Source of the DNA: Candidatus Komeilibacteria bacterium
GTDB taxonomy: Bacteria; Patescibacteriota; Patescibacteriia; UBA1558; UBA10009
NCBI GenBank assembly: GCA_030688315.1
Contig: JAUYIT010000026.1
Span: 1 to 39,386 of the forward strand
Length of the DNA: 39,386 bases
Reading direction: 5' to 3'
Shown here: positions 24,715 through 32,997 of the stretch, piece after piece
Numbering within the stretch: the first letter of the stretch is position 1
How the letters are laid out: the number at the start of each line of letters is the position of its first letter
Notes under the pieces: model-generated
What the model saw: the letters and a program-made list of their open reading frames with translations, nothing else
What the model was told of the DNA's origin: nothing
Databases searched by the model: none
Translations under genes and position numbers: made by a program

Positions 24715-26319
24715 ATGACTAATAAAAAGCAAAAACTAGAGTTAACATGGATCGGCAAGGACGAGGAATTAAAACTTGAGCCGAGGATTTTAATTGAGGA
24801 CCCAGATAAATCCTACGGCGATCCGAAAGCCGAGAATATGCTCATTTACGGCGACAATTTACTTGCACTAAAGGCACTGGAGCAGGACTTTTCTGGACAG
24901 ATAAGATGTATTTTTATCGACCCTCCATATAACACCGGGAGTGCATTTGAACACTATGATGATAATTTGGAGCATTCCACTTGGCTTAGTTTGATGAGGC
25001 CGAGACTAGAAATAATTCACCAACTGCTGGCGAGTGACGGGTCGCTTTGGATCACAATTGACGACAACGAGGCGCATTATTTAAAAGTACTTTGCGATGA
25101 AGTGTTTGGCAGAAGTAATTTTGTTGGGAATGTTGTGTGGCAAAAATTTCACTCTGTAAAAACTAACGCGCAGTATCGTTTGTCGGCGGCACATGATCAT
25201 ATTTTGATATATAAAAAAAGTGAAGCACTTCAAAATTTTAATTATTTATCTATGGATGAAGATGCTTTGAAAGTGTACAAGAATCCGGATAACGATTTTC
25301 GTGGGCCGTGGAGGACGGCTCCGCTTACTGTGGGGTTGCTTGGTGGGGCAAGAGGCAAGGCATTTGCCAAAACTGGTCAGTCTACAGGGCTCTATGAGAT
25401 AGTTGCACCAAATGGTAAAAAACACTGGCCTAGCAAGGGGCGATGTTGGATATCTCGAAAAGGATTTGATGGGTTGGTAGCCGAAAATAAAATTTGGTGG
25501 GGCAAGGATGGGAATGCTGTGCCGATGAGGAAACTATTTCTAAGTGAATCTGGAGGAAAGAAAGTCTGTAATACATTTTGGCCACATGATGAAGTTGGAA
25601 GTAACAAGACTGCAAATGAAGAACAGCGTACTCTTTTTCCGCAAGACACTGTTTTTTCTACTCCCAAACCAGAACGTTTGCTTGAGCGGATTATTCACCT
25701 TGCTTCTAATACAAATGACATCGTTCTCGACTCTTTCTTGGGTTCAGGTACAACTTCTGCTGTTGCACATAAAATGGGACGTCGGCACATCGGGGTGGAA
25801 TTTGGTGAACATGTTAACACACATTGTCTGCCCCGCCTAAAGAAGGTTGTTGACGGTAACGATGGTTTACCTTTATCGGAAACACTTGACTGGAAAGGTG
25901 GGGGTGGATTTAAGTTTTATAACCTTGCCTCAAGCTTGCTTCGCAAAGATTCTTTCGGCAACTTTGTGATTGATGAAAACTATAATGCCAATATGCTGGC
26001 GGCCGCTATGTGCAAACACGAGGGCTTTAAGTTTTATCCGGACGAAACGCTTTACTGGAAACACGGCAAATCCACCGAGACTGACTTTATTTTTGTTACC
26101 ACCGGCTTTATTACTGCCGAGCAGTTGGATAAAGTTCATAGTGAAATGAAAGCTGACGAGAGTTTGCTTATTTGTGCTAAAGCCTATGCCCCAGAATGTG
26201 AAAACCATTTTGCCAATATTACTATCAAGAAAATTCCGCAGATGATTCTCGGTCGATGCGAGTTTGGCAAGGATAATTACGACCTCAATATTATTAAAGC
26301 CACCGAAGCGGAAGCCTAG
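24715..26319 (+). CDS. Adenine-specific DNA methyltransferase, type III Mod-like
   Basis: 534 residues. The motif order is beta class: motif IV DPPYNTGS (69-76) comes first, and the S-adenosylmethionine motif LDSFLGSGTTSAVAHKMGRRHIGVE (from about 338) comes late. The segment between (about 130-320) is the target recognition region, including VGNVVWQKFHSV and a WPSKGRCW-like block. Expected to methylate N6 of adenine in a short asymmetric site and to protect host DNA from the Res subunit encoded next. The C-terminal ~140 residues after motif I show more GC-rich, host-like codon use than the first part, so the gene may be mosaic. Confidence 0.92.
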   Translation: MTNKKQKLELTWIGKDEELKLEPRILIEDPDKSYGDPKAENMLIYGDNLLALKALEQDFSGQIRCIFIDPPYNTGSAFEHYDDNLEHSTWLSLMRPRLEIIHQLLASDGSLWITIDDNEAHYLKVLCDEVFGRSNFVGNVVWQKFHSVKTNAQYRLSAAHDHILIYKKSEALQNFNYLSMDEDALKVYKNPDNDFRGPWRTAPLTVGLLGGARGKAFAKTGQSTGLYEIVAPNGKKHWPSKGRCWISRKGFDGLVAENKIWWGKDGNAVPMRKLFLSESGGKKVCNTFWPHDEVGSNKTANEEQRTLFPQDTVFSTPKPERLLERIIHLASNTNDIVLDSFLGSGTTSAVAHKMGRRHIGVEFGEHVNTHCLPRLKKVVDGNDGLPLSETLDWKGGGGFKFYNLASSLLRKDSFGNFVIDENYNANMLAAAMCKHEGFKFYPDETLYWKHGKSTETDFIFVTTGFITAEQLDKVHSEMKADESLLICAKAYAPECENHFANITIKKIPQMILGRCEFGKDNYDLNIIKATEAEA

Positions 26320-26338
26320 GAATCTAACGAAAAATAAT

Positions 26339-28990
26339 ATGAACACCAAAGCCCAAGCAATCAAAAATCGTTTAAGCCTTCGCAAACCGCAAGCGGATAG
26401 TTTGGAAATTATAGAAAAACTGGCCGATGTATTGGAATTGAAAAAGAATATTGATCCGGCTGGCGAGCTGGCTAAAATTCGAGCCCTATATCCGACTTGC
26501 TCTGATTTTGAACGAGACTTTCCCTCAGTTTGTTTTTCTCTGGCCACCGGCGTTGGCAAGACTCGCCTCATGGGGGCTTTTATCTCATATTTATTCACTG
26601 CTAAGGGGATTAAGAATTTTTTTGTACTTGCGCCGAATCTTACAATTTACAATAAGCTTATTGACGATCTATCCAACCCACAAAGCCTTAAGTACGTATT
26701 TAAAGGTATAGCAGAATTTGCTGTTACGCGCCCAAGAATTATTACTGGTGATAATTATGCTGAAGCGAGAGAAACTCCACTTTTTAACGAATCGGTTAAT
26801 ATAAATATTTTTAATATTTCCAAAATCAATTCCGAAGTCCGAGGAGGTCGAGAGCCGAGAATTAAAAGGCTTTCTGAATATCTTGGCGAGTCCTATTTTA
26901 ATTATCTTTCCGAATTGCCGGATTTGGTTTTGCTTATGGACGAGTCGCATCATTATCGGGCAGACTCCGGACTAAAAGCGATTAATGAATTAAAACCGAT
27001 TTTAGGTTTAGAGCTTACTGCTACCCCGATTGATACGCACAACAATAAATTTGAAAATGTTGTTTTTGATTATCCTTTAGCCAAAGCATTGCAAGACGGT
27101 TTTGTAAAAGAACCGGCCATTGCAACACGGCGTGATTTTAATCCCGATCAATATCGCAATGATCCGAAAGAATTGGATTTGATAAAACTTGAGGACGGCG
27201 TGCGAATTCACGAAGACACCAAAGTGGCTTTGGATATTTATTCTCGCGATACCAATAATCGTTTGGTCAGACCATTTGTCTTGGTGGTGGCTAGAGACAC
27301 AGATCACGCCAAAGAAATTCGAGAAATGATTGAGTCCGAAAGATTTTTTGAAGGCCGATATAAAGGCAAGGTGATGGAAATCCATTCTAATCAACGAGGC
27401 GAAGAAAAAGAGGAAAATGTTCAGAGATTATTGGATTTGGAAAAACCGGAAAATCAAATTGAAATTGTGGTACATGTAAACATGCTCAAAGAAGGTTGGG
27501 ATGTTACCAATCTTTACACCATTATTCCTTTGCGTGCGGCCAACTCCCAGATTCTTACCGAACAAACTATTGGTCGCGGTTTACGCTTGCCTTATGGTGC
27601 GCGGACCGGCGTTGAAAAAGTGGACAAGCTCACTATCATCGCTCACGATCGCTTTCAGTCCATTATTGACGCGGCTAACGATCCGAACTCTATAATCCGG
27701 CAGGAAAATATCATTGAGATTGATCCGAACGCTTTGCCTGAAGCGCAGGAAGTTATTACCGCTTCCTCGGTAACGGACGAAGCCTTTGCTCTTAAGCGTC
27801 AAGAAGTGGCGACCATTACAAACGAAGTGGACCGACAAAAGGCCGGCTTAGTTTTGGAAGCCGAACAGTTAATTACTGAAGCTGTGAATGCTCTGGGTGC
27901 AAGTGTTAAAAATATTAATGATTTAAATAGTGAGGAGATTCGCAAACTGGCTTTTGAAAAAATAGTCACAAGCATTGAAAGTAATCCACAACAAAATTTG
28001 TTTAAGTCGGCCATTGTTGAAGCGGCCAAACAAGAATATGAGTCGGTCGTTTCTGAGTTAATTGATAAGACAATCCCGATTCCGCGCGTGCTTATTCAAC
28101 AAAAACACGATGTAAAATCTGGCTTTAAAGATTTTGATCTTGATGTGGCCGGTCTAAACTATCAGCCGGTATCGGAGGAGATTATTCGCCGAACATTACG
28201 CACCAATGAAAGTGAAATTTTACAGAGCGAAAGTTCCGGAGTAGAGCGTGATATCCCAGAAAATATTTTAGTGAACGAATTGATTAACTATCCGGAAGTG
28301 GATTATGACCGCGAGTCCGAGCTGTTGTATAAATTAGCCAAACAAGCTATCGCCAAACTCGGTAATGCCCGAAGTGAGGAAGATTTGGAAAACATTGTGC
28401 TTTACCATAAGCGAGAAATCGGCAAGTATATTTACGCTCAATTGCAGCTATATTTTTATTTGGAAAGTTCTGGTTTTGAGGAACCCCTTGTATATCCGTT
28501 TGATCGAATAAAACCGCATAACTTTTCCAAATACACGGCCGATAGCGTGCATCACTATACCGAAACAATTACGCCGACAAACACGATTCCCTCAAAAGTA
28601 TTTAGTGGCTTCAAAAAAGCTTGCCATAATCTGTATAAGTTTGATTCTAAGTCCGAAAAAGATTTTGCCGCTATCCTGGAAAAAGATACAGATGTCTTGA
28701 AGTGGCTTCGCCCAGCTGATTCGCAGTTTGAGCTTTATTGGAAATACAACTCAAAACGCTACCACCCCGACTTTGTGGTAGAAACCGCCGACACGATTTT
28801 TATGGTCGAGATTAAAGCCGAGAAAGATATTGATGACACGGAAGTTCAAGAAAAAGCCGAAGCTGGCAAGAAATATTGCGAATCCGCTACGGTATTTAAT
28901 CTGGCCAACGGAGGCAAGAAGTGGGTCTATGTTCTTATCCCGCACACGGCAGTCGCACCAAATATGAGTTTGAAATCACTTGTTGCTTAA
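26339..28990 (+). CDS. Type III restriction enzyme Res-like helicase-nuclease
   Basis: 883 residues from the ATG at 26339; an upstream in-frame start at 26264 overlaps the methyltransferase and is rejected. Helicase motifs: ATGVGKT (about 69-75), DESHHY (from 201), LELTATP (about 222-228), and QTIGRGLRLPYG (about 406-417). A C-terminal PD-(D/E)XK nuclease is visible as PDFVVE and, 12 residues on, MVEIKAE (near 810-825). With Mod it should form a type III-like complex that translocates and cleaves unmodified DNA. Nineteen bases separate it from Mod. The next membrane protein gene follows after 5 bases, so all four genes may be cotranscribed. Confidence 0.9.
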   Translation: MNTKAQAIKNRLSLRKPQADSLEIIEKLADVLELKKNIDPAGELAKIRALYPTCSDFERDFPSVCFSLATGVGKTRLMGAFISYLFTAKGIKNFFVLAPNLTIYNKLIDDLSNPQSLKYVFKGIAEFAVTRPRIITGDNYAEARETPLFNESVNINIFNISKINSEVRGGREPRIKRLSEYLGESYFNYLSELPDLVLLMDESHHYRADSGLKAINELKPILGLELTATPIDTHNNKFENVVFDYPLAKALQDGFVKEPAIATRRDFNPDQYRNDPKELDLIKLEDGVRIHEDTKVALDIYSRDTNNRLVRPFVLVVARDTDHAKEIREMIESERFFEGRYKGKVMEIHSNQRGEEKEENVQRLLDLEKPENQIEIVVHVNMLKEGWDVTNLYTIIPLRAANSQILTEQTIGRGLRLPYGARTGVEKVDKLTIIAHDRFQSIIDAANDPNSIIRQENIIEIDPNALPEAQEVITASSVTDEAFALKRQEVATITNEVDRQKAGLVLEAEQLITEAVNALGASVKNINDLNSEEIRKLAFEKIVTSIESNPQQNLFKSAIVEAAKQEYESVVSELIDKTIPIPRVLIQQKHDVKSGFKDFDLDVAGLNYQPVSEEIIRRTLRTNESEILQSESSGVERDIPENILVNELINYPEVDYDRESELLYKLAKQAIAKLGNARSEEDLENIVLYHKREIGKYIYAQLQLYFYLESSGFEEPLVYPFDRIKPHNFSKYTADSVHHYTETITPTNTIPSKVFSGFKKACHNLYKFDSKSEKDFAAILEKDTDVLKWLRPADSQFELYWKYNSKRYHPDFVVETADTIFMVEIKAEKDIDDTEVQEKAEAGKKYCESATVFNLANGGKKWVYVLIPHTAVAPNMSLKSLVA

Positions 28991-28995
28991 AAAAT

Positions 28996-31254
28996 ATGAT
29001 TAGCAATGTATCAAAGCTTGATAAAAAATTTACAGTTAAGCAAAAGGTATTTTTGTATCTCTATAAATCTAGGCAGTATGTTTATAATGACTGGTTAATA
29101 ACAAAAGATAGACTGATCAAATTTGTTGACTCTTTTTTGTTTTATGTCTTAGTCTATAGTATTTTTCTATTCATATTTCAGAAAAGTCTGTCCTGGTTAA
29201 ATATAAACGTTTCAGAAGAACATTTATATAGTTTCGGTTTTGCTGTCGCCGGAATAATTGGCGCTTCAATTGCTATCATATTTTCTTTTTCTACGTTTAT
29301 TTTACAAAGCACGGCTGATCTTTTTTCTACACAATATCTAAATAAATTTATTCAAGATAAAAAAGAAAAATACTTTTTTTGGTTATTAGTGGCCTTAACT
29401 ATTTTTGCCTTTTTAACACCGATATTTATTAAATATTCGGTATCAGAGATATTAGTTACTATTTTGTTTGTTGCATTTTATTTGATCTACTCACTTTATA
29501 ATGAACTAAGAACAAGGATTAATCCGGAAACGACCCTAGTTAAAATCAGGAATGATGCTGTAAGACGCTTGAGTAAGGTAAATAAAGAACTTAAAAAACA
29601 CGCGCATATTCAAAATAAAATATTTGAGTATGAAAATGAAAACAAGGATTTGTCCTTGGCAGTTCAATATAAGACTAATTCTAATTGGAACCTGCTCATT
29701 TTAGAAGATATAAAATATCTGTACGAAATCGGCCTTCGTTTACTATCAAAAAATGAAATAAATTCTTTCAATTTAACTTTGAAGTACATCCATGATATCT
29801 ATTTGCTTCATTTAAGTTTAAGAAACGGCCACATTATCAGGTTACCAGTGAGTTTCTGGGGGACATATACGTTTGATGATGAAGGATTTACGACAAAGGT
29901 TTTAGAATATTTAGAGTCAATGAGTAATAGGGTTATACAGGAAAAAAGGAAGGAAAATATATACTACCTATTAAGCGTGTATGAAAATCTGATTATCATC
30001 TCGCAGTCAATAAAGTTTGCTGATAAAAATATTGGGGCGCAAGGAGAGAGCCCAATATTAAATATAATATTGGCATATTATATTGGCTTAATAGAAAAAT
30101 TAGCCGACACTAAAGAAAACGATTGGATTTGGGAATCCGTCAAATCTGTTTCTAGAATATCGAATGCCTTATTGTTGAACAATTATAACTACATTGTTTA
30201 CAGTCAGATAAATCAAATCATAAATAAACTAACCCTAGCTTGTATATCAGGAAAACAAGAAGCCTTTATTAAGGAGATTGCAGGTATATATTTAAACCAA
30301 ATCAAGATTGTATGGAGTAAATATAGTAGTAACGCTATCTTCTGGAAAGATCTATTTAAGGAGTTGAAAAAGTCTACTTTAATACTTTCTTTGTCTGGAA
30401 GCATTGGTCTATCGGTTAGCGAGCTTTATATAGATTTTCATGCATGGCAAGCAGATGTTATAAATTCAATTTTTAATTTAACCGATAAAGATATACAAAA
30501 AGAAAGTTTGGACAAGTACATGGAATTCATGGAAAAATGGAGCGATTTCTTGCTTGATTTTTCTAGAGACGAGGGGCTTGAAAATAAGCAAGTCGGATTA
30601 CCTATTATCCAATCAGTAGAAAATAACCTTAGGATTCTTTATGGTATAAAGCATAGGTTTGATCTCGATTTGACCAAAATATACAAAACACAATTTAATA
30701 CGTTTAGTTGGTATTTTCAGAAAATTGAAAAAATAGATGAGAGTTTTCTATTTAATCTTGAGCAAGTACAGGAAATTCTTTTGAGAGAAATAAATTTTAA
30801 TTTAAAAGAAAAAGTTTTTGACGTAAAAGGAGTTATTAATTTATTTATCAGACTAGTCGAACAACATTTTGAAAAAGTGTCTGTTGGATATGGCTACAAT
30901 CATCCTAGAGTAATCGAAAAACTAATATGCCTTGGCCTAGTATTGAACAAATACAAAGTAGATGTTGCCGATATTTTAAAGCTTATTGATCAGTTAAATG
31001 CAAAATACCTAGAACTCAATAAAGAATACTTCGAACTAAAGAAAACAAAGCCAAATTTAATGGGTCCTGTCGAATACCAATTATGTAAAGAAATATACGA
31101 TCTTGAAAATGACTTATTTTCATACAACAGCGGGATGGTAATGGGAATTAAACAAATCTTAAAACAAGAAATAGATAAGAGTAACTGGGGTGACTTTATT
31201 GGCAAGATAAAACATTGCGAAGGTGTTGAATACAAAACGATTTCTAGATTTTGA
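28996..31254 (+). CDS. Large membrane-anchored protein of unknown function (DUF2254-like topology)
   Basis: 752 residues from the ATG at 28996; a longer frame from 28921 overlaps Res. Four hydrophobic segments lie near the N-terminus (about 42-66, 77-103, 125-145, 148-168), including FAVAGIIGASIAIIFSFSTFIL and STQYLNKFIQDKKEKYFFWLL, which recall DUF2254 membrane proteins. The remaining ~580 residues are soluble, helical and rich in Asn, Ile and Lys, with no recognised catalytic motif. The very low GC content is unlike both the core genes and the Res gene. Position 5 bases after Res suggests a function linked to the restriction system, possibly a membrane effector; this is inference only. Confidence 0.75.
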   Translation: MISNVSKLDKKFTVKQKVFLYLYKSRQYVYNDWLITKDRLIKFVDSFLFYVLVYSIFLFIFQKSLSWLNINVSEEHLYSFGFAVAGIIGASIAIIFSFSTFILQSTADLFSTQYLNKFIQDKKEKYFFWLLVALTIFAFLTPIFIKYSVSEILVTILFVAFYLIYSLYNELRTRINPETTLVKIRNDAVRRLSKVNKELKKHAHIQNKIFEYENENKDLSLAVQYKTNSNWNLLILEDIKYLYEIGLRLLSKNEINSFNLTLKYIHDIYLLHLSLRNGHIIRLPVSFWGTYTFDDEGFTTKVLEYLESMSNRVIQEKRKENIYYLLSVYENLIIISQSIKFADKNIGAQGESPILNIILAYYIGLIEKLADTKENDWIWESVKSVSRISNALLLNNYNYIVYSQINQIINKLTLACISGKQEAFIKEIAGIYLNQIKIVWSKYSSNAIFWKDLFKELKKSTLILSLSGSIGLSVSELYIDFHAWQADVINSIFNLTDKDIQKESLDKYMEFMEKWSDFLLDFSRDEGLENKQVGLPIIQSVENNLRILYGIKHRFDLDLTKIYKTQFNTFSWYFQKIEKIDESFLFNLEQVQEILLREINFNLKEKVFDVKGVINLFIRLVEQHFEKVSVGYGYNHPRVIEKLICLGLVLNKYKVDVADILKLIDQLNAKYLELNKEYFELKKTKPNLMGPVEYQLCKEIYDLENDLFSYNSGMVMGIKQILKQEIDKSNWGDFIGKIKHCEGVEYKTISRF

Positions 31255-31266
31255 TAAAATAAATTT

Positions 31267-32022
31267 ATGTCCCAATACTACAACCCCAACCGAACCAGGA
31301 ATCTTTATGATCAAAATTCTGCCACGCCGTTTCGTTTAAGCCGGTCAAAGATTGATCTGTTCATAAACTGCCCCAGATGTTTTTATTTAGACCGCAGGCT
31401 AGGGATAGGGCAACCGCCCGGCTATCCATTTTCTTTAAATTCCGCCGTAGATAAGCTGTTAAAGAAAGAGTTTGATCTTCATCGGGCCAAGGGCATTGCT
31501 CATCCTTTAATGAAGGAATACGGCATAGATGCCATACCTTTGGATCATCAAAAAATGGATGAATGGCGCGATGCTTTACGGGGCGGAATAACTTATCAAT
31601 TGCCAAATGCCAATGTAGTGGTTACCGGCGGCGTGGATGATGTTTGGGTTAGCCCAACGGGCGAGTATCTGATTGTGGATTATAAGGCCACTTCCAAAGC
31701 CGAAGAAGTTAATTTGGATGCCGATTGGCAAATTGGCTATAAGCGCCAGATGGAAATTTATCAATGGCTATTTAGGCAAAATGGTTTTAAAGTGTCTTCA
31801 ATTGGTTATTTTGTCTATTGCAATGGCGATTCCGATAAAAAGGCCTTTGATGCTAAATTGGAATTTGATATCAAGATTATTCCTTATAAGGGTGATGATT
31901 CCTGGGTAAAAGGAACTATTAGAGGGGCAATAGATTGTCTTAACTCTAATGAATTACCCGAGCTGGGGGATGATTGTGATTTTTGTAAATATCGGCGGGC
32001 TGTAGGTAAATTTGAGAGATAA
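31267..32022 (+). CDS. PD-(D/E)XK nuclease, Cas4/RecB-like
   Basis: 251 residues. RecB-type elements: LSRSKIDLFINCPRCFYLDRR at the N-terminus (Cys pair), GGVDDVWV, YLIVDYKATSK (catalytic Asp and Lys), KRQMEIYQWLF (Gln motif QxxxY), and the C-terminal CDFCKYRRA. Four cysteines in two CxxC pairs fit an iron-sulfur site as in Cas4 and AddB. No CRISPR genes or arrays are nearby, so a role in adaptation is not supported; DNA repair or a part in the adjacent defence region are possible. Codon use is closer to the core genes than that of the preceding membrane protein gene. It starts 12 bases after that gene. Confidence 0.82.
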   Translation: MSQYYNPNRTRNLYDQNSATPFRLSRSKIDLFINCPRCFYLDRRLGIGQPPGYPFSLNSAVDKLLKKEFDLHRAKGIAHPLMKEYGIDAIPLDHQKMDEWRDALRGGITYQLPNANVVVTGGVDDVWVSPTGEYLIVDYKATSKAEEVNLDADWQIGYKRQMEIYQWLFRQNGFKVSSIGYFVYCNGDSDKKAFDAKLEFDIKIIPYKGDDSWVKGTIRGAIDCLNSNELPELGDDCDFCKYRRAVGKFER

Positions 32023-32061
32023 ACAAAGTTATAAATAATTTAATCATTAACTACAAAACAT

Positions 32062-32244
32062 ATGGGCATAATTTGGATAATAGTAGTTGCGGCGGTATTC
32101 ATCATTTTAATCTCCATCAGGCAGATTAATCAGTATCAAAAGGGGCTTAAGTTTCGCCTGGGCAAATACATCGGGCTCATGGAACCCGGCTGGAGAATGG
32201 TCTGGCCGATTTTTTATAAGCGACGTAGAGCGAGTGAAATATAA
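32062..32244 (+). CDS. Slipin/stomatin-type SPFH protein, N-terminal fragment
   Basis: 60 residues: an N-terminal membrane helix (IIWIIVVAAVFIILISI), then the start of the SPFH domain (INQYQKGLKFRLGKYIGLMEPGWRMVWPIF), a clear slipin beginning. The frame then enters a palindromic element and stops after YKRRRASEI. The rest of the domain is coded in another frame from 32282. Removing 64 or 76 bases joins the two frames without a stop. It may still be made as a short membrane peptide, as half of a split protein, or be a recently broken gene. Confidence 0.8.
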   Translation: MGIIWIIVVAAVFIILISIRQINQYQKGLKFRLGKYIGLMEPGWRMVWPIFYKRRRASEI

Positions 32245-32282
32245 AAGCAAAGCTTTTATATTTCCGAGCCGAGGAGCTTATA
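32215..32282 (+). repeat. Palindromic element B, inserted in the slipin gene
   Basis: Ends TATAAGC (32215-32221) and GCTTATA (32276-32282) are inverted; centre is a perfect 13-bp hairpin with a 3-base loop (GAAATATAAAAGC 32236-32248 with 32252-32264). It matches element A at 13878 in plan and in the linkers GCGACGTAGAGCGAG and CGAGCCGAGGAG; differences in the stem are compensated. Homology with A continues about 10 bases to the right (TGTATTCATA against TGTAATCATA). It carries GAGGAG (32271-32276) five bases before ATG 32282. Confidence 0.85.
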
Positions 32283-32908
32283 TGTATTCATATTCCTACA
32301 AAAAAGTGGATTTGCGGGTTAAGGCCGTGGACGTGCCCAATCAGGAAGCCATTACCCGCGATAATATTTCGGTCAGCGTTAACGCGGTTATTTATTACAA
32401 GGTTAGGGATGCCAACATGGCGGTGCTGGAAGTGGAGGATTTTTATTACGCCATTTCGCAAATGGCTCAAACCACCATGCGCAGCGCCGTCGGCCAGGTG
32501 GATTTGGATGGTTTGCTTAGCCAGCGCGACAAGGTTTCGGAAAGCATTAAGAATATTATTGATAAGGCCACCGATCCGTGGGGCATTAAGGTCAATGACG
32601 TGGAATTAAAGGATATTACTTTGCCCGAAGAAATGAAAAGGGTGATTGGTCGGCAGGCCGAAGCGGAACGCGAAAAGCGGGCGATTATTATTCAAGCCGA
32701 AGGTGAAGTAGCGGCCGCCAACAACATGGCCAAGGCCGCGCAAACTTTGGCGGCCGCTCCGGGCGCGTTGCATTTAAGAACTTTGCAGTCCATTAACGAT
32801 ATCAGTTCCGATAAATCCAATACCATTGTTTTTGCTGTGCCTTTGGAAATTTTACGGGCTTTTGAGGGTATGGGTAAAAAAGAGCCAGTGGAAATAAAGA
32901 ATAATTAA
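32282..32908 (+). CDS. Slipin/stomatin-type SPFH protein, main domain fragment
   Basis: 208 residues: rest of the SPFH domain (YKKVDLRVKAVDVPNQEAITRDNISVSVNAVIYYKV) and the helical end (GIKVNDVELKDITLPEEMKRVIGRQAEAEREKRA; QAEGEVAAANNMAKAAQ). No further stop or frameshift is seen, so the sequence is still well kept. The start is supplied by the inserted element: GAGGAG, 5 bases, ATG. A GTG at 32234 gives a longer frame but has no ribosome site. Without the membrane helix of the first fragment the product would be soluble unless the two parts associate. SPFH proteins organise membrane microdomains. Confidence 0.82.
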   Translation: MYSYSYKKVDLRVKAVDVPNQEAITRDNISVSVNAVIYYKVRDANMAVLEVEDFYYAISQMAQTTMRSAVGQVDLDGLLSQRDKVSESIKNIIDKATDPWGIKVNDVELKDITLPEEMKRVIGRQAEAEREKRAIIIQAEGEVAAANNMAKAAQTLAAAPGALHLRTLQSINDISSDKSNTIVFAVPLEILRAFEGMGKKEPVEIKNN

Positions 32909-32924
32909 AATTTAAAAATCAAAT

Positions 32925-32953
32925 AAAAACAAGGGTCAAAAACTCTTGTTTTT
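32925..32953 (+). terminator. Terminator-like hairpin related to the leader cassettes
   Basis: AAAAACAAG (32925-32933) pairs with CTTGTTTTT (32945-32953), with GGTCA in the loop as in the leader cassettes at 18218, 19637 and 20472. It ends the slipin unit and precedes the RhuM-Doc promoter. No TTGACA promoter precedes this copy. Confidence 0.65.
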
Positions 32954-32954
32954 A

Positions 32955-32983
32955 TTGTTAAAAACCAATATTTTTGCTATTAT
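32955..32983 (+). promoter_or_regulatory. Promoter of the RhuM-Doc gene
   Basis: TTGTTA (32955-32960), 17-base spacer, TATTAT (32978-32983). The ATG at 32998 is 14 bases downstream, giving a leader of only about 8 bases. Confidence 0.6.
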
Positions 32984-32997
32984 TAACTAATAAATAT

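Noticed and set aside
21762..31254. DISARM system
   Set aside because: SNF2 helicase and methyltransferase fit in part, but no DUF1998 protein, no PLD nuclease and no DrmA helicase are present; a type III Res is found instead.
31267..32022. CRISPR-associated Cas4
   Set aside because: The nuclease is Cas4-like in motifs, but no array of regularly spaced direct repeats and no cas1/cas2 are seen anywhere in the window.
32234..32281. GTG start for the second slipin fragment
   Set aside because: It has no ribosome site and would translate half of the inserted hairpin; ATG 32282 has GAGGAG at ideal spacing.
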